A stretch of 64,000 nt of DNA from Pseudorhodoferax soli (GCF_003337555.1 NZ_QPJK01000001.1:682001-746000); one strand, 5' to 3'. Counted from the stretch's first letter, positions 10,746 through 19,387 are shown. A program made the numbers and translations. The notes: generated by a model not told the origin, from the letters alone.

Positions 10746-11018
10746 TCAGGCAGCGGCTGCGGGAGCAGCAGCCGGGGCGGCAGCGGCCTGGGCCACCAGA
10801 CGCTCGACCGTGGGCGAGGCCTGGGCGCCGACGCTGCGCCAGTAGTTCAGGCGGTCGTGGACGACGCGGATGCTCTCTTCGTTGGCCTTGGCGGTCGGGT
10901 TGTAGAAACCGATGCGCTCGATGAAGCGGCCGTCACGACGGACGCGCTTGTCGGCAACGACGATGTTGAAGAAGGGGCGGGCCTTAGAGCCGCCGCGAGA
11001 AAGCCGGATGACAACCAT
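10746..11018 (-). CDS. rpsP: 30S ribosomal protein S16
   Basis: A 90-residue 30S protein beginning [17 protein letters not shown] with NIVVADKR and GFYNP, all typical of S16, and an Ala/Pro-rich tail. A GAGGA ribosome-binding site precedes the ATG. It is the first gene of the rpsP-rimM-trmD-rplS operon. Confidence 0.98.
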   Translation of the reverse strand: MVVIRLSRGGSKARPFFNIVVADKRVRRDGRFIERIGFYNPTAKANEESIRVVHDRLNYWRSVGAQASPTVERLVAQAAAAPAAAPAAAA

Positions 11019-11129
11019 GATTTATCCTCAAGGGGTCGGCCCGCCGGTTAGATAGCACCGATGGGCCAGATTCATTTTTCAGATTCAGCGCTGAGACACG
11101 CGCTGTGGCCACCCGGCCAGCGACACGCT

Positions 11130-11149
11130 GAAAAGCCCGCGATTATAGC
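11130..11149 (-). promoter_or_regulatory. Probable rpsP operon promoter (copy 2 of a 20-bp repeat)
   Basis: This is an exact second copy of the 20-base element at 9367-9386: on the minus strand TATAAT (11142-11147) with a CGCGGGC discriminator. Its position, about 125 bases before rpsP, fits the main promoter of the ribosomal operon. The -35 region is not close to consensus. Confidence 0.65.
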
Positions 11150-11175
11150 CTGCACCTGTTGCTTCTCCTTTCCAC

Positions 11176-11697
11176 ATGCCAAGCATCCGCCCCAGCACCG
11201 ACGCCGACGTCGCCGCCATTGCCGCGATCTACACCCACCATGTGCTGCACGGCACCGGAACCTTCGAGATCGATCCGCCCTCGGCCCAGGACATGGTCGC
11301 CCGTCGCGCCGACGTGCTGGCCAAGGGCCTGCCCTACCTCGTGGCCGAGGAAGACGGCCGCGTGCTGGGCTTTGCCTACTGCAACTGGTTCAAGCCGCGC
11401 CCGGCCTACCGTTTCTCGGCCGAGGACTCGATCTACCTGGCGCCCGAGGCGGCCGGCCGCGGGCTGGGCCGCCAGCTGCTGACGGCGCTGGCCGAGGCGG
11501 CGCAGGCGTGTGGCGTGCGCAAGCTCATCGCCGTGATCGGCGACTCGGCCAACGCCGGCTCCGTCGGCGTGCACCGCGCGCTGGGCTTCGAGCACGTCGG
11601 CGTGATCCGCTCGTGCGGCTGGAAGTTCGAGCGCTGGCTCGACATCGTGTTGATGGAAAAGGCACTGGGCGCGGGCGACAGCCAGCCGCCGGTCTGA
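11176..11697 (+). CDS. GNAT family N-acetyltransferase (phosphinothricin acetyltransferase-like)
   Basis: A 173-residue acetyl-CoA-dependent acetyltransferase. The start IRPSTDADVAAIAAIYTHHV, the YLAPEAAGRGLGRQLL acetyl-CoA-binding loop (R/Q-x-x-G-x-G) and the VGVHRALGFEHVGV region are those of the Pat/Bar/YncA group, which acetylates amino groups such as that of phosphinothricin or methionine sulfone/sulfoximine. The true substrate cannot be read from sequence. No clear ribosome-binding site is seen before the ATG. It is divergent from the rpsP operon and five bases ahead of the TM2-like gene. Confidence 0.88.
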   Translation: MPSIRPSTDADVAAIAAIYTHHVLHGTGTFEIDPPSAQDMVARRADVLAKGLPYLVAEEDGRVLGFAYCNWFKPRPAYRFSAEDSIYLAPEAAGRGLGRQLLTALAEAAQACGVRKLIAVIGDSANAGSVGVHRALGFEHVGVIRSCGWKFERWLDIVLMEKALGAGDSQPPV

Positions 11698-11702
11698 AGC
11701 CA

Positions 11703-12158
11703 ATGCCGAGGAACAAGAACAAGACCCTGGCCACTTGGCTGGCCCTGCTGGGAGGCCCGCTGGGCCTGCACCGCTTCTACCTGCGCGGCCTGGGCGACCT
11801 GTGGGGCTGGCTCTACCCGCTGCCCACGGCGCTGGGCCTGTACGGCATCGAGCGCGTGCAGCAATTCGGCCAGGACGACCACTGGAGCTGGCTGCTGATC
11901 CCATTGCTGGGCGTGTCGATCGCGGCGAGCGCGTTGACCGCCATCGTCTACGGCCTGCGCTCGCCCGAGAAGTGGAACGCCGCCTTCAACACGGCGGGCT
12001 CGTCGGAAGCGCCAGCCGGCAGCACCAACTGGTTCACCGTGATCGGGGTCGCCGCCGCACTGCTGTTGGGCACCGGCGTGCTGATGGCCAGTCTGGCGTT
12101 CAGCTTCCAGCGCTACTTCGAGTACCAGATCGAAGAGGCGCGCAAGATCTCGCAGTAG
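11703..12158 (+). CDS. TM2-domain-like membrane protein
   Basis: 151 residues. The N-terminal segment (KTLATWLALLGGPLGLHRFY) is the TM2 pattern, in which two short helices flank a G-x-H-R-F-Y turn. Hydrophobic stretches follow near residues 55-80 and 110-135. Function unknown. It begins five bases after the acetyltransferase stop, so the two are probably co-transcribed, and it ends four bases from the convergent pit gene. Confidence 0.75.
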   Translation: MPRNKNKTLATWLALLGGPLGLHRFYLRGLGDLWGWLYPLPTALGLYGIERVQQFGQDDHWSWLLIPLLGVSIAASALTAIVYGLRSPEKWNAAFNTAGSSEAPAGSTNWFTVIGVAAALLLGTGVLMASLAFSFQRYFEYQIEEARKISQ

Positions 12159-12162
12159 CCGC

Positions 12163-13173
12163 TCAAAACACGCGGAAGCTGACCCAGTAGGCGATCGCCG
12201 CCACGAAGGCGCTGGCCGGAATCGTGAAGATCCAGGCCCACACGATGTTGCCCGCCACACCCCAGCGCACCGCGCTGGCGCGCCGCGTGGACCCTACACC
12301 GACGATGGCGCCCGTGATGGTGTGCGTGGTCGACACCGGAATGCCCAGCATCGTGGCCATGAACAGCGTCAGCGCACCGCCGGTCTCGGCGCAGAAGCCG
12401 CCCACCGGCTTGAGCTTGGTGATCTTCTGGCCCATGGTCTTGACGATGCGCCAGCCGCCGAACATGGTGCCCGCCGCGATGGCCATGTAGCAGCTGATGA
12501 TCGTCCAGGCCGGCGGCGAGGCATCGCCAGCCGAGGCATAGCCGGTGGCGATCAGCAGCAGCCAGATGATGCCGATCGTCTTTTGCGCGTCGTTGCCGCC
12601 ATGCCCCAGGCTGTAGGCCCCGGCCGAGACCAGCTGCAGCCGACGGAACCAGCGGTCCACGCGCGAGGGCGTGGCGCGCCGGAAGATCCAGGCCACGATC
12701 ACCAGCATCAGCGAGCCCAGCGCGAAACCCAGCACCGGCGAAACGAAGATGAAGGCCACCGTCTTGGCGATGCCGCTGCCCACCAAACCCGAGGCACCGG
12801 TCTTGGCCATCACAGCGCCCACGATGCCGCCGATCAACGCATGGGAGGAGCTGCTGGGGATGCCGTAGTACCAGGTGATCAGGTTCCACGAGATGGCGCC
12901 GATCAGCGCGCCGAACACCACGTGCACATCCACCACACCCGGCTCGGCGATGCCCTTGCCCACGGTGGCCGCCACGCTGAGGTGGAACACGAAGATCGCG
13001 ATGAAGTTGAAGAACGCCGCGAACACCACCGCCTGGCCGGGCTTGAGCACGCCCGTGGACACCACGGTCGCGATCGAATTGGCCGCGTCGTGAAAGCCGT
13101 TCATGAAGTCGAACACCAGGGCCAGGGTGACCAGCAGCACCACGACCCACAGGGCCACCTGCACAGAAGCCAT
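12163..13173 (-). CDS. pit: Inorganic phosphate transporter, PiT family
   Basis: A 336-residue, mostly hydrophobic inner-membrane low-affinity phosphate transporter driven by ion symport. The two inverted PiT signatures are present: GFHDAANSIATVVSTGVLKP near residue 26 and GHGGNDAQKTIGI near residue 195, with SSSSHALIGG and STTHTITGAIVG. It lies 15 bases downstream of a DUF47 gene, the usual partner of this transporter class. Confidence 0.95.
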   Translation of the reverse strand: MASVQVALWVVVLLVTLALVFDFMNGFHDAANSIATVVSTGVLKPGQAVVFAAFFNFIAIFVFHLSVAATVGKGIAEPGVVDVHVVFGALIGAISWNLITWYYGIPSSSSHALIGGIVGAVMAKTGASGLVGSGIAKTVAFIFVSPVLGFALGSLMLVIVAWIFRRATPSRVDRWFRRLQLVSAGAYSLGHGGNDAQKTIGIIWLLLIATGYASAGDASPPAWTIISCYMAIAAGTMFGGWRIVKTMGQKITKLKPVGGFCAETGGALTLFMATMLGIPVSTTHTITGAIVGVGSTRRASAVRWGVAGNIVWAWIFTIPASAFVAAIAYWVSFRVF

Positions 13174-13188
13174 CGCGCTCTGCCCGGA

Positions 13189-13836
13189 TCAGGAGTTCTC
13201 GAGGACGATGCCCTCGATCAGGTTGGCCACGTCCTCGCACTTGTCGGTGACTGTCTCCAGCAGCTCGTAGATGGCCTTGAGCTTGATCAGCTCACGCACG
13301 TCCGGCTCCTCTCTGAACAGCTTGCTCATGGCCGAACGCATGACGCGGTCGGCATCGGATTCCAAGCGGTCGATCTCCTCGCAGGTCTTGAGCGCGGCCT
13401 CGGCGGTCGCCGGGTCCCCGATATTGGAAAGCAGCTTGACCGCGTCCTTCACGCGCTCGCAGCATTTCATGCACAGCTCGGTCAGGCGGCGGATCTCGTC
13501 CGTCATGCTGCGCACGTCGTACAGTGCCATGGTCTCGGCCGCGTCCTGCAGCAGGTCGGCCACGTCGTCCATGGAGTTGATTAGCGAGTGGATTTGCTCG
13601 CGGTCGATCGGTGTAATGAAGGTCTTGTGCAGCGAGCGGTTGACCTCCTGCGTCACACGGTCGGCGGCACGCTCGGCGTTGTCCACATCGCGGTTGTACT
13701 GCTCACGCAGGTGCGCATCGTGGTAATTTGCCACCAGCTGCGAGAAGGCGCGAGCAGCCTCCACGATGCGATCGGCATGCTGGTTGAACATCTCGAAAAA
13801 GTTGCCATCGCGTGGCATCAGCTTGCCGAACAGCAT
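13189..13836 (-). CDS. DUF47 (PhoU-like) phosphate transport accessory protein
   Basis: 215 residues, helical, beginning MLFGKLMPRDGNFFEMFNQH and containing NYHDAHLREQYNRDVDNAE-type and DDVADLLQDAAE segments typical of DUF47 proteins, which resemble PhoU and modulate the adjoining PiT transporter. The frame is open further upstream, but the ATG at 13836 has AGGA eight bases before it and gives the normal family length. It is co-directional with pit, 15 bases away. Confidence 0.9.
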   Translation of the reverse strand: MLFGKLMPRDGNFFEMFNQHADRIVEAARAFSQLVANYHDAHLREQYNRDVDNAERAADRVTQEVNRSLHKTFITPIDREQIHSLINSMDDVADLLQDAAETMALYDVRSMTDEIRRLTELCMKCCERVKDAVKLLSNIGDPATAEAALKTCEEIDRLESDADRVMRSAMSKLFREEPDVRELIKLKAIYELLETVTDKCEDVANLIEGIVLENS

Positions 13837-14252
13837 GCGCAGATCCTGGGGTGTGTCAAAAATATGACGTTTCGGTGAAACGGGGCGCAGTGTAACTGCG
13901 CGTTCCGGCGCTCCGGCCCGTGTGCCGTGGTTCCGCCCGTTGCGCCGGCGGGCCCGCCGACCCACTCTCCTGCGGCCCCTGCAGCATGCCGTCGTGATCA
14001 CCGATATCACTCGCCCGGCTGGCCCCATCTGGCCGAGTTCCGCCGCACGAGGGCCATGAGGTACACAGCATCCAGCACGCGCCTCGCTCGTCAGGTGACG
14101 AAGCTTCGACGGGCGGTTGAACGCAGACTCACGACTTCAGCAGGCTCATTGCACTGTCGTGCAGCCCGGCACGGGCTTGCGGATACGCATCGCGCATTCG
14201 CGCTGGCACTTTCTGGCACGATCGGGCGCCCAGCAGTTACCCACGCGGTTCC
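13837..14252. other. Boundary region between the phosphate operon and the exopolysaccharide locus
   Basis: These 416 bases separate two divergent units. Besides the dyad at 13868-13882 I see no convincing gene. A tandem TGGCAC at 14204 and 14214 resembles part of a sigma-54 promoter but the spacing is one base short. The promoter for the phosphatase gene at 14253 should lie in the right half, but no clear hexamer pair stands out. Confidence 0.4.
13868..13882. promoter_or_regulatory. Inverted repeat upstream of the DUF47-pit operon
   Basis: CGTTTC-GGT-GAAACG is a perfect 6-bp dyad with a three-base centre, 32 bases before the DUF47 start. It could be an operator or a small leader hairpin. It does not resemble a Pho box. 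Low confidence that it is functional. Confidence 0.3.
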
Positions 14253-14711
14253 ATGTACGAACGAATTCTTGTCGTGTGCACCGGCAATGTCTGTCGAAGT
14301 CCACTCGCCGAGGCCTTGCTGCGCCTGCAGTTGCAGGCCGATGGCCGTGCAGAGGCGACGCAGGTGCAATCCGCCGGAACACGCGCGCTGGTCGGCAAAC
14401 CTGCGGACGAAACCGTGCTGTATGTCGCACGCCAGCAGCCCCGGCTTCTGCAAGAACTGGAACGGCATCGCGCGCAACAGATCAACCCCACCCTCCTCTG
14501 GTGGGCCGACTTGATTCTGGTGATGGAGACGGCCCACATCCGGCAACTTGCCCATGTGGACCCGCAAGCGCCAGGCAAGGCCCGCATGCTCGGGCACTGG
14601 CTCGGGACGGCCATTGCCGACCCCTACCTCAAGCATGAATCGGTCTACCAGGAGACGCACAGCCTGGTCGAGCAGGCCGTGGCGTCATGGCGGGAGAGCA
14701 TCCATGGGTAA
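14253..14711 (+). CDS. wzb: Low-molecular-weight protein-tyrosine phosphatase
   Basis: A 152-residue cytoplasmic phosphatase of the Wzb/Etp type. The P-loop CTGNVCRS (C9-x5-R-S) opens the protein and the general-acid aspartate is in IADPYLKH near residue 128. In capsule and exopolysaccharide systems this enzyme dephosphorylates the tyrosine autokinase that controls chain length. It is the first gene of the polysaccharide locus, about 395 bases before epsA. Its expected kinase partner here, epsG at the other end of the locus, lacks a tyrosine-rich tail, so the substrate may differ. Confidence 0.9.
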   Translation: MYERILVVCTGNVCRSPLAEALLRLQLQADGRAEATQVQSAGTRALVGKPADETVLYVARQQPRLLQELERHRAQQINPTLLWWADLILVMETAHIRQLAHVDPQAPGKARMLGHWLGTAIADPYLKHESVYQETHSLVEQAVASWRESIHG

Positions 14712-14839
14712 GCAAATAAGCAACCCGGCCTGAGGAGTAAAGCACACCCGACAGGGCCAGACACTGTTACATTTTCTGATGGCTTGAAAGTTGCTGTGCC
14801 GCAGAGTGCCGCTAACATCCCGGCTTACCGAGCACGGCT

Positions 14840-14854
14840 TCGACAATCTGTCGA
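14840..14854. promoter_or_regulatory. Candidate operator dyad upstream of epsA
   Basis: Perfect inverted repeat TCGACA/TGTCGA with a three-base centre, within the long untranslated region before epsA. A dyad of this size could bind a dimeric HTH regulator, for example EpsA itself. No second copy was noticed elsewhere in the locus. Confidence 0.35.
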
Positions 14855-14897
14855 CGCAGAATTTCCCGAATGTGGCGGCCTGCAAGCCAGGCATTGA

Positions 14898-14915
14898 CCG
14901 GGTGTGGCAACCCGG
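14898..14915. promoter_or_regulatory. Hairpin or operator dyad near a possible -35 box
   Basis: CCGGGT and ACCCGG form a perfect 6-bp stem with a six-base loop. It overlaps the end of TTGACC (14894-14899). There is no T-run after it, so it is not a simple terminator; a repressor site or leader hairpin is possible. Confidence 0.35.
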
Positions 14916-15105
14916 AACATTTACCGTCAACATGACAATTTGGCCTATGTATGAGATGCCATCGGGCAGACATGGACAGGCATCAAACTGGCTTGCGCAG
15001 AGAACAAGGCCGGGGGGACATTCAAGAAAATGCACCATTTCGAAGCGCGCACGTCGACGGCCGTGTGGTGTGTTTCCGATCGACTGGTCTTCCCCGAGGA
15101 TGTGA

Positions 15106-15930
15106 ATGTCATTTCTGAGCAATTTATCCATCGCAGACCGCGGACGCTGCTTCGATGTGCTGGCAGAAGTCGCGCACATCCGCACGCATGTGGATCTGGT
15201 CAATTGGTTACGTGGTGGCGTCCAGTACTTCATGCCGCACGACATCGTGGTTGCCGCCTGGGGTGACTTCCAGCGGGGCACCATCGGCCACGACATCGTC
15301 TTTCCACTGCGTGGCGTGCGCACGGCGCAGGCCAGCATGTCGGCCCTGGTCTCTCGGCTGCAGGAGTTGTTTGCCAACTGGTCCGCCCTGAACAAGCAGC
15401 CCTACGTGACCGCTGCCGACCGAATGAACGGCGTTCTCGGGCTTTCGCCGCAGCCCGAGCTGCTCCACTCGACCATCCCGGCCATGCGTTCTGCCATGGT
15501 GCATGGCCTGCGCGACCTGCGCGGTGAACAGGATTGCCTGTACGTCGTGCTGAGCCGCGAAGCAATCACCGAGAAAACAGGTACCGCGGCGATGACAGCG
15601 CTGCTCCCCCACATCGACATGGCGATGCGCCAGGCCGCGCTGCCCTCCAAGATCATCACGCAAGGCACCGCCTGCGGCGGACCTGCGCAGATCACCATCT
15701 CGCGCCACGGGCTGGACAACCCCGTGCCCGACAACGGCATGACCGGCCGCGAGTTGGAGATCATGCAATGGGTCGAAATGGGCAAGACCAACCAGGAAAT
15801 CGGCACCATCCTCGACATCAGCGCATTCACCGTCAAGAACCACCTGCAACGCATCTTCAAGAAGCTGGACGTCTACAACCGCGCCCAAGCGGTGTCCCGG
15901 CTGAAGAACAGTCATTACGCCCATGGATAG
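15106..15930 (+). CDS. epsA: LuxR-type transcriptional regulator EpsA (exopolysaccharide locus)
   Basis: 274 residues. The C terminus is a LuxR-type helix-turn-helix: LTxRE-like GMTGRELEIMQWVEMGKTN, then ISAFTVKNHLQRIFKKLDV. The N-terminal 200 residues are a family-specific sensor-like domain (VDLVNWLRGGVQYFMPHDIV) found in the regulator EpsA of exosortase-B/PEP-CTERM-associated polysaccharide clusters; I assign it by resemblance. It should activate the eps genes. Its end overlaps the phosphotransferase start by eight bases. Confidence 0.82.
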   Translation: MSFLSNLSIADRGRCFDVLAEVAHIRTHVDLVNWLRGGVQYFMPHDIVVAAWGDFQRGTIGHDIVFPLRGVRTAQASMSALVSRLQELFANWSALNKQPYVTAADRMNGVLGLSPQPELLHSTIPAMRSAMVHGLRDLRGEQDCLYVVLSREAITEKTGTAAMTALLPHIDMAMRQAALPSKIITQGTACGGPAQITISRHGLDNPVPDNGMTGRELEIMQWVEMGKTNQEIGTILDISAFTVKNHLQRIFKKLDVYNRAQAVSRLKNSHYAHG

Positions 15931-17347
15931 CTCTCCCATTCCCTTGACGCAAGTCAAGTCTGCGCCCGATGTCGCTGGCAGCGGTAGCCTGGGCAAGGAC
16001 CACCCCCTCAGCTTCATCGAATCGCTGATCGACCCCGGCATGCTGGTGCTGTCGCTGTGGGGCGTCGGGCTCTACCACACGGGCAGCCTGCGGCCCGAGT
16101 ACCTCATCCTGTCCGTCATCGTGTTTGCGATGACGTTTCCCGGCACGACGCAGATCCGCTCGTCGCTGCGCAAGCTGGTCACGCAGACCCTCATCAACTG
16201 GGCCGCCATCGCGGCGCTGCTGCTGGTGATGGGGGTGGCCACCGGATACAACCGCCACTTCCCTGTGGGCGCGCTTGTCATGTGGCTATGGCTGGCGCCC
16301 GTGTCGCAGATCGCTGCCCACCGCGCCCTGCGGCTCGCAGCTCCCGCCATCCTGGCCTTGCGCGGACCGCCGCGCAAAGCCGTGATCGTCGGCATGAACA
16401 CCCAAGGGGTGGCGCTGGCGCGCCGCATCCGTGAAACACCGTATTCCCAGATCGACGTCTCTGGCTTCTTCGACGACCGCGAACTGCATCGCCTGAACGC
16501 TCCGATGGGCTTCGGCCTGATCGACCGCCTCGCAGCCTTGCCGGCCTATGTCAAAGCCAACAATGTGCAGATGATCTATCTGTCGCTGCCCATGGCATCG
16601 CAGCCGCGCATCCTGCAGGTGCTCGACGGCCTGAAGGACACCACGGCCTCGATCTACTTCGTGCCCGACATGTTCGTGACCGACTTGATCCAGGGCCGCA
16701 GCGCATCGGTGTGCGGCACGCCCGTGATCTCGGTCTGCGAGACCCCTTTCCGCGGCACGACCGGCCTGGTCAAGCGTGGCTGGGACATCCTGCTGGCGTC
16801 CGTGATCCTGCTGCTGATCGCTCCGATCATGCTGGCGGTGGCCATCGGCATCAAGCTGACGTCCCCCGGCCCCATCATCTTCAAGCAACGCCGCTACGGT
16901 TTGGACGGCAAGGAGATCATGGTCTACAAGTTCCGCTCCATGACGGTGACCGAAGACGGCGAAAAGAGCTACACGCAGGTGAAGCGGGGCGATGCGCGCG
17001 TGACCAAGATCGGCGCCTTCATCCGCAAGACTTCGCTGGACGAGCTGCCGCAGTTCATCAACGTGTTGCAGGGACGCATGAGCGTGGTCGGCCCGCGGCC
17101 GCACGCGATCGCCGTGAACGAGCAGTACCGCAAGCTCATCTCCGGCTACATGATCCGCCACAAGGTGCGCCCCGGCATCACGGGTTGGGCGCAGGTGAAT
17201 GGCTTCCGGGGCGGCGACGACCTGGAGTCCATGCAACGGCGCATTGAGTTTGACCTCGATTACCTGCGCAACTGGTCGCTGCGGTTGGATCTGTACATCA
17301 TCGCGCGCACGGTGGGCGTGGTGTTCAAGGACACGAAGGCGTATTGA
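15923..17347 (+). CDS. Undecaprenyl-phosphate glucose-type phosphotransferase (initiating enzyme)
   Basis: A 474-residue membrane enzyme that transfers a hexose-1-phosphate to undecaprenyl phosphate, the first step of repeat-unit assembly. Four to five N-terminal hydrophobic segments and a Rossmann-like cytoplasmic region (AVIVGMNTQGVALARRI) precede one more membrane segment and the catalytic C domain: KRGWDILLAS, FKQRRYGLDGKEIMVYKFRS, the DELPQF motif with the catalytic Asp-Glu, VGPRPHA and PGITGWAQVNG. This is the WcaJ / PssY layout. The sugar (glucose is common) is not fixed by sequence. Confidence 0.94.
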   Translation: MDSSPIPLTQVKSAPDVAGSGSLGKDHPLSFIESLIDPGMLVLSLWGVGLYHTGSLRPEYLILSVIVFAMTFPGTTQIRSSLRKLVTQTLINWAAIAALLLVMGVATGYNRHFPVGALVMWLWLAPVSQIAAHRALRLAAPAILALRGPPRKAVIVGMNTQGVALARRIRETPYSQIDVSGFFDDRELHRLNAPMGFGLIDRLAALPAYVKANNVQMIYLSLPMASQPRILQVLDGLKDTTASIYFVPDMFVTDLIQGRSASVCGTPVISVCETPFRGTTGLVKRGWDILLASVILLLIAPIMLAVAIGIKLTSPGPIIFKQRRYGLDGKEIMVYKFRSMTVTEDGEKSYTQVKRGDARVTKIGAFIRKTSLDELPQFINVLQGRMSVVGPRPHAIAVNEQYRKLISGYMIRHKVRPGITGWAQVNGFRGGDDLESMQRRIEFDLDYLRNWSLRLDLYIIARTVGVVFKDTKAY

Positions 17348-18534
17348 CACCTGTTATGACACGACGGTTTCGTCCCGCGCCACGGTTGGCGATCCTGTTG
17401 GCGCTGTGGGCGGCGAGCGTAGCCGCCCAGGACGTGGATATTGACGCTTTAAAATTCAGTGCATCGCAAGGGCAGCGCTACGACAGCAACCTGTTTCGCC
17501 GCAGTACCAACGCTCGCTCGGAAACTTTGTCGACCACCACGGTGGGGCTGCAGTTGGACAAACGTTACTCGTTGCAGCGCGTGGAGCTCGATGTCAACTT
17601 GGCATCGAACCGCTACCGCAGCAACGACTACCTAAACTTCAACGCCGTGAATTACCGTGCCGTCTGGCATTGGAGTGTGACGCCGAGGCTGCGCGGTTCG
17701 ATCAGCAGAACACGCAGCGATGACATCAATACCTTCGACTACTTCCGCAGTTTTGACCGAAACGTTCGCACCGACATTAAGACTGGCGCCACTGCTGTAG
17801 CAGTGCTTGGGCGTGATTGGCTGCTCCTCGGCGGTATTGAGCGCGACGAGCGCAGCAACGAGCGGCCGACGGCTCAGTCCGGAGATTACACGTTGCGCAA
17901 CATTTCAGCTGGAGTTCGTCGGGTATTTCCATCAGGGAGCCGCATCAGCTACCGAGTTTTGGATGGCCAAGGCGACTACTTCAACAGAGTTCCCGGAGTG
18001 ACTGCAACGCCGACTGCTTACTCGCAGTTGGAACATGAAGTACAAGTTTCGTGGTCGGTCACTGCAAAAACAACAGTCAGCGCCACGCTCGGATATATAG
18101 ACAGAAAACATCGTGATTTGGCCGTGCGTGACTTTTCTGGCTTGCGCGGGAATTTAAATGTCAATTGGCGCGCAACAGGCAAGTCCGGCGTCCAATTGAC
18201 GCTGGCGCGCAGCATCAGTCCATACCAAACAAACACCGCAAGCTATACCGTTGGCAACCGCATCTCAATGTATCCTTACTGGAGCATTAGTTCTCGCGCG
18301 GCGGTCTACGCAAGCTTGGACCATCTCCGCTACTCATTCGACGGGGCACTGCCAGGCGTCGATAACAACGCTCGGGAAGACCGTACAAACATTGCAGGGC
18401 TCGGCGTGCGGTGGGAGCCGTTTGACGCACTATCGCTGAATGCAGGAGTTTATCGCGAACTGCGCACTTCCAATCTGGAGGGCTTTGGCTATTCCAATAC
18501 GTCGGCCCAGTTTTCGGCCAAGTTCGTGTTCTGA
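17344..18534 (+). CDS. epsL: EpsL-type outer membrane beta-barrel protein
   Basis: About 392-396 residues with a signal peptide (LAILLALWAASVAAQ, cut after Ala-Ala-type site), then alternating hydrophobic/polar strands and a C-terminal phenylalanine (SAKFVF), typical of an outer-membrane barrel. The N-terminal FSASQGQRYDSNLFRRS is shared by EpsL-like proteins of exosortase-B-type loci, proposed to pass polysaccharide through the outer membrane. The TTG start at 17344 overlaps the previous stop (TTGA) and has AAGG upstream; an ATG at 17356 is the alternative. Base composition is visibly more AT-rich than in the flanks. Confidence 0.8.
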   Translation: MTPVMTRRFRPAPRLAILLALWAASVAAQDVDIDALKFSASQGQRYDSNLFRRSTNARSETLSTTTVGLQLDKRYSLQRVELDVNLASNRYRSNDYLNFNAVNYRAVWHWSVTPRLRGSISRTRSDDINTFDYFRSFDRNVRTDIKTGATAVAVLGRDWLLLGGIERDERSNERPTAQSGDYTLRNISAGVRRVFPSGSRISYRVLDGQGDYFNRVPGVTATPTAYSQLEHEVQVSWSVTAKTTVSATLGYIDRKHRDLAVRDFSGLRGNLNVNWRATGKSGVQLTLARSISPYQTNTASYTVGNRISMYPYWSISSRAAVYASLDHLRYSFDGALPGVDNNAREDRTNIAGLGVRWEPFDALSLNAGVYRELRTSNLEGFGYSNTSAQFSAKFVF

Positions 18535-18544
18535 GTATGAGTTT

Positions 18545-19387
18545 ATGACCAACACAATTTTCTACTACATCTCGCCACTTGGCCGGCTACGCCACCTTAT
18601 CTTGGCCTTCGCGCTGCTGCTAACAGCGTTTCCGGCACTTTCTCAGAACGCAACAGCGCCCCAAGATTACCGCCTGGGGGCGGGCGACACCGTGCGCGTC
18701 CTGGTATTTCAAAGCCCTGACTTGACGGTGGAGGCGCGTGTCTCCGAGTCCGGGTCCATCACTGTCCCGCTGATCGGTAACACCGTGATTGGTGGGCTGA
18801 CCATCTCGGATGCCGAGCGGCACATCGCAAACGCATTGCGCGCTGGTGGCTTCCTGCAACAACCGCAAGTTAACATCGTCTTGGTCCAAGTGCGAGGGAA
18901 TCAAGTCTCGGTGCTGGGCCAAGTTCAACGACCAGGACGTTTCCCACTGGAGATTGCCAACACAAAGGTGTCAGACGTGCTGGCGATGGCAGGCGGCGCC
19001 ATGCCGACTGGCGACGACGTTGTTATCTTGATTGGAACGCGTGATGGCAAGGTCTTCCGCATGCTGATCGACATTCCAGCGCTGTTCCTGACGGAGGATT
19101 CCTCTGCCAATTTGCTTGTTATGGGTGGCGACACATTGTATGTGCATCGTGCACCCGTCTTTTATATATATGGCGAAGCGCAGCGCCCTGGTCCCTACCG
19201 CATCGAGCGCGGCATGACGGTCATGCAGGGGTTGGCGCAAGGCGGTGGCCCAACCAACCGCGGCAGCGAGACGCGCTTGCGCCTGCATCGGCGAGATGCG
19301 TCTGGTGTCGTACAACAAATCCAGCCCGAACTCACTGATATGCTCGAGCCCAACGACGTTATCTACGTGCGCGAGAGTCTGTTCTGA
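18545..19387 (+). CDS. epsE: Polysaccharide export protein EpsE (Wza-like)
   Basis: 280 residues: a signal peptide (HLILAFALLLTAFPALSQ) followed by the Poly_export domain (DYRLGAGDTVRVLVFQSPDL) and two SLBB domains (VSVLGQVQRPGRFPL near residue 123 and FYIYGEAQRPGPYRIE near residue 207). It should form the periplasm-spanning export channel with EpsF. No lipobox cysteine is seen at the cleavage site, unlike classic Wza lipoproteins. The frame is open upstream but the ATG at 18545 begins the signal peptide. epsL ends 10 bases before. Confidence 0.9.
   Translation: MTNTIFYYISPLGRLRHLILAFALLLTAFPALSQNATAPQDYRLGAGDTVRVLVFQSPDLTVEARVSESGSITVPLIGNTVIGGLTISDAERHIANALRAGGFLQQPQVNIVLVQVRGNQVSVLGQVQRPGRFPLEIANTKVSDVLAMAGGAMPTGDDVVILIGTRDGKVFRMLIDIPALFLTEDSSANLLVMGGDTLYVHRAPVFYIYGEAQRPGPYRIERGMTVMQGLAQGGGPTNRGSETRLRLHRRDASGVVQQIQPELTDMLEPNDVIYVRESLF

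Larger units (their letters stand above)
14712..15105 (+). other. Long untranslated region upstream of epsA with two dyads
   Basis: This 394-base region has no convincing gene. It holds two perfect dyads: TCGACA-ATC-TGTCGA (14840-14854) and CCGGGT-GTGGCA-ACCCGG (14898-14915). The second is preceded by TTGACC (14894-14899), a possible -35 box, though no good -10 follows at the right distance. The length and dyads suggest an operator region or a structured leader controlling epsA and the genes after it. Confidence 0.45.

Noticed and set aside
14204-14219. Tandem TGGCAC resembling a sigma-54 -24/-12 promoter before the phosphatase gene
   Set aside because: The GG to GC distance is 11 bases instead of 12 and the second element is TGGCA rather than TTGCA.
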